Under the pieces are notes generated by a model. The model worked only from the letters and a program-made list of their open reading frames with translations. It had not been told where the DNA came from and ran no database searches. From Aureivirga marina (GTDB lineage: Bacteria; Bacteroidota; Bacteroidia; Flavobacteriales; Flavobacteriaceae), in the NCBI RefSeq assembly GCF_015767265.1, contig NZ_JADPIB010000009.1, positions 1 to 64,000 on the forward strand: a DNA stretch of 64,000 bases, given 5' to 3'. The translations under genes were made by a program, and so were the position numbers. The first letter of the stretch is position 1. Each line of letters starts with the position of its first letter. This document shows positions 62,738 to 64,000 of this stretch, piece by piece.

Positions 62738-64000
62738 ATGGCTAAAGTTAAAACTGCTTTTTTCTGTCAGAATTGTGGAACTCAATTTTCAAAATGGTTA
62801 GGGCAATGTACAGCTTGTAATCAATGGAACACAATTGTTGAAGAAGTAATTCAAAAAGAAGAGAAAAAGTCGTGGAATGTAGCTTCTGAAAAACCAAAAG
62901 TTAAAAAAGTAAAAGCTTATAAAGTAAGTGAAATTTCTTATGATAAATCAGAGCGAATTACCACGAAGAACAATGAATTCAACAATGTTTTAGGAGATGG
63001 AATTGTTTTAGGTTCTATGGTTTTACTTGGTGGAGAACCAGGAATTGGAAAATCAACTTTATTACTTCAAGTTGCTTTGTCAATTGAGAAAAAAGTGTTG
63101 TATGTTTCAGGTGAAGAAAGTAAGGAGCAAATCAAAATGCGTGCAGAACGACTGGAAAATGTAAATCCAGATTGTATGATTCTTACAGAAACTAAAACAC
63201 AAAACATTTTTAAAGTAATTGATGAGGTAGAACCTGATGTGGTGATAATTGATTCCATTCAAACTTTACATACCGATTATGTAGAAGCTTCTGCTGGAAC
63301 TGTTTCACAAATCCGAGAAACGACTACAGAACTTACGAAATTTGCAAAAGAAACTGCAACACCAGTGATTATTATTGGTCATATTACAAAAGATGGAAAC
63401 ATTGCTGGACCAAAAATTTTAGAACATATGGTGGATGTTGTATTGCAATTTGAAGGAGATAGAAATCATACTTATCGAATTTTAAGAGCGAATAAAAATC
63501 GTTTTGGATCGACTTCAGAATTGGGAATTTTTGAAATGCAAAGTTTTGGACTAAGAGAAGTTTCCAATCCATCTGAAATTTTGATTTCTCAAAAAGATGA
63601 ATCTTTGAGCGGAACTGCAATTGCTGCAACTTTAGAAGGAGCAAGACCATTGATGATTGAAATTCAAGCTTTGGTTAGTACAGCAGTTTATGGAACGCCT
63701 CAACGTTCTGCAACAGGATATGATTTAAAAAGAATGAATATGCTTTTAGCTGTTTTAGAAAAAAGAGCTGGATTTAGATTGGGAGCAAAAGATGTCTTTT
63801 TAAATATTGCAGGAGGAATAAAAGTGGATGATCCAGCGATTGATTTGGCAGTTATTGCAGCAATTTTATCTTCTAATGAAGATGATCCGATTCCGCATGA
63901 CTATTGTTTTGCAGCAGAAATTGGACTTTCAGGAGAAATTCGTCCTGTACCGAGAGTAAACCAACGAATTTTAGAAGCAGAAAAACTTGGATTTAATCGA
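62738..64000 (+). CDS. radA: DNA repair protein RadA (partial, cut by window edge)
   Basis: The first 421 residues of RadA/Sms, open at the right edge; the family is about 450 long, so only the end is missing. An N-terminal four-cysteine zinc finger (FCQNCGTQFSKWLGQCTACN) is followed by Walker A GGEPGIGKST near residue 98, the RadA-specific KNRFGS near 252 and the Lon-protease-like domain (AGGIKVDDPAIDLAV near 365, LSGEIRPVPR near 405). RadA helps branch migration during recombination. ATG 62738 follows an A-rich ribosome-binding region. Confidence 0.95.
   Translation, partial: MAKVKTAFFCQNCGTQFSKWLGQCTACNQWNTIVEEVIQKEEKKSWNVASEKPKVKKVKAYKVSEISYDKSERITTKNNEFNNVLGDGIVLGSMVLLGGEPGIGKSTLLLQVALSIEKKVLYVSGEESKEQIKMRAERLENVNPDCMILTETKTQNIFKVIDEVEPDVVIIDSIQTLHTDYVEASAGTVSQIRETTTELTKFAKETATPVIIIGHITKDGNIAGPKILEHMVDVVLQFEGDRNHTYRILRANKNRFGSTSELGIFEMQSFGLREVSNPSEILISQKDESLSGTAIAATLEGARPLMIEIQALVSTAVYGTPQRSATGYDLKRMNMLLAVLEKRAGFRLGAKDVFLNIAGGIKVDDPAIDLAVIAAILSSNEDDPIPHDYCFAAEIGLSGEIRPVPRVNQRILEAEKLGFNR

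Noticed and set aside
1-64000. Search for tRNA, rRNA, insertion sequences, integrases, prophage or defence islands
   Set aside because: No cloverleaf, rRNA core, transposase, recombinase, phage structural gene or restriction/defence gene was recognised on either strand; all long gaps were read by eye only.

Overview
The window looks like a chromosomal segment of a low-GC member of the Flavobacteriaceae (Bacteroidota). Five things point there: very AT-rich DNA; Bacteroidota-type promoters (TTTG, about 19 bp, TAnnTTTG); gliding/type IX secretion genes (gldH, sprE) and a protein with a type A C-terminal sorting domain; a TonB-dependent receptor with a carboxypeptidase-like N-terminal domain; and an F0F1 ATP synthase locus without atpD and atpC. 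I see no rRNA, tRNA, CRISPR array, insertion sequence, integrase or prophage gene. Nearly everything is core or house-keeping chromosome.

Layout. 1-5000: a left edge with small hairpin repeats and a probable structured RNA, then a solitary substrate-binding lipoprotein, a DUF2490 protein, and an MBOAT acyltransferase paired with an SGNH-type partner. 5070-7640: a TPP riboswitch controlling a TonB receptor, probably for thiamine. 7700-12540: a two-gene ABC exporter, nicotinamide phosphoribosyltransferase and a PD40 protein. 12800-24230: ricT-gldH-PBP1A, a CoA transferase pair, exonuclease III, an OmpA lipoprotein, an MltD-like lytic transglycosylase and sprE; this block is rich in envelope and motility functions. 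24250-30560: bactofilin, atpZ, a small membrane protein and atpB-E-F-H-A-G, with two strong hairpins inside the operon. 30660-42650: a hypothetical protein, a PolB-like exonuclease, an AddA-like helicase-nuclease, kbl, an OmpA/TSP3 porin, a T9SS-exported PhoX-like protein and a di-heme peroxidase.

42650-47000: a hairpin-rich intergenic element, a MORN-repeat protein and a minus-strand set (SSS transporter, Crp/Fnr regulator, SnoaL-like protein, FMN reductase). 47130-54290: a BNR-repeat secreted protein, Mn-type superoxide dismutase, a stomatin-like protein, gltX and a hypothetical secreted protein. 54350-58340: sufABCD on the minus strand, divergent from a CapA-like phosphatase and thiL. Two copies of a TGAT-N4-ATCA-like dyad sit near the -33 positions of these two divergent promoters. 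60770-64000: an ABC-F protein and radA, which runs off the right edge.

Themes that link distant genes are thiamine (riboswitch/receptor, thiL, possibly the first lipoprotein), gliding/T9SS (gldH, sprE, a cargo protein), cell-wall growth (PBP1A, lytic transglycosylase, bactofilin), energy (ATP synthase) and Fe-S/oxidative stress (suf, sod). I did not find an unmistakably new system. The best leads are the hairpin-rich element at 42658-42850, the paired operators between sufA and the CapA-like gene, the MBOAT/SGNH pair, the PhoX/di-heme peroxidase pair and the hairpins within the atp operon.
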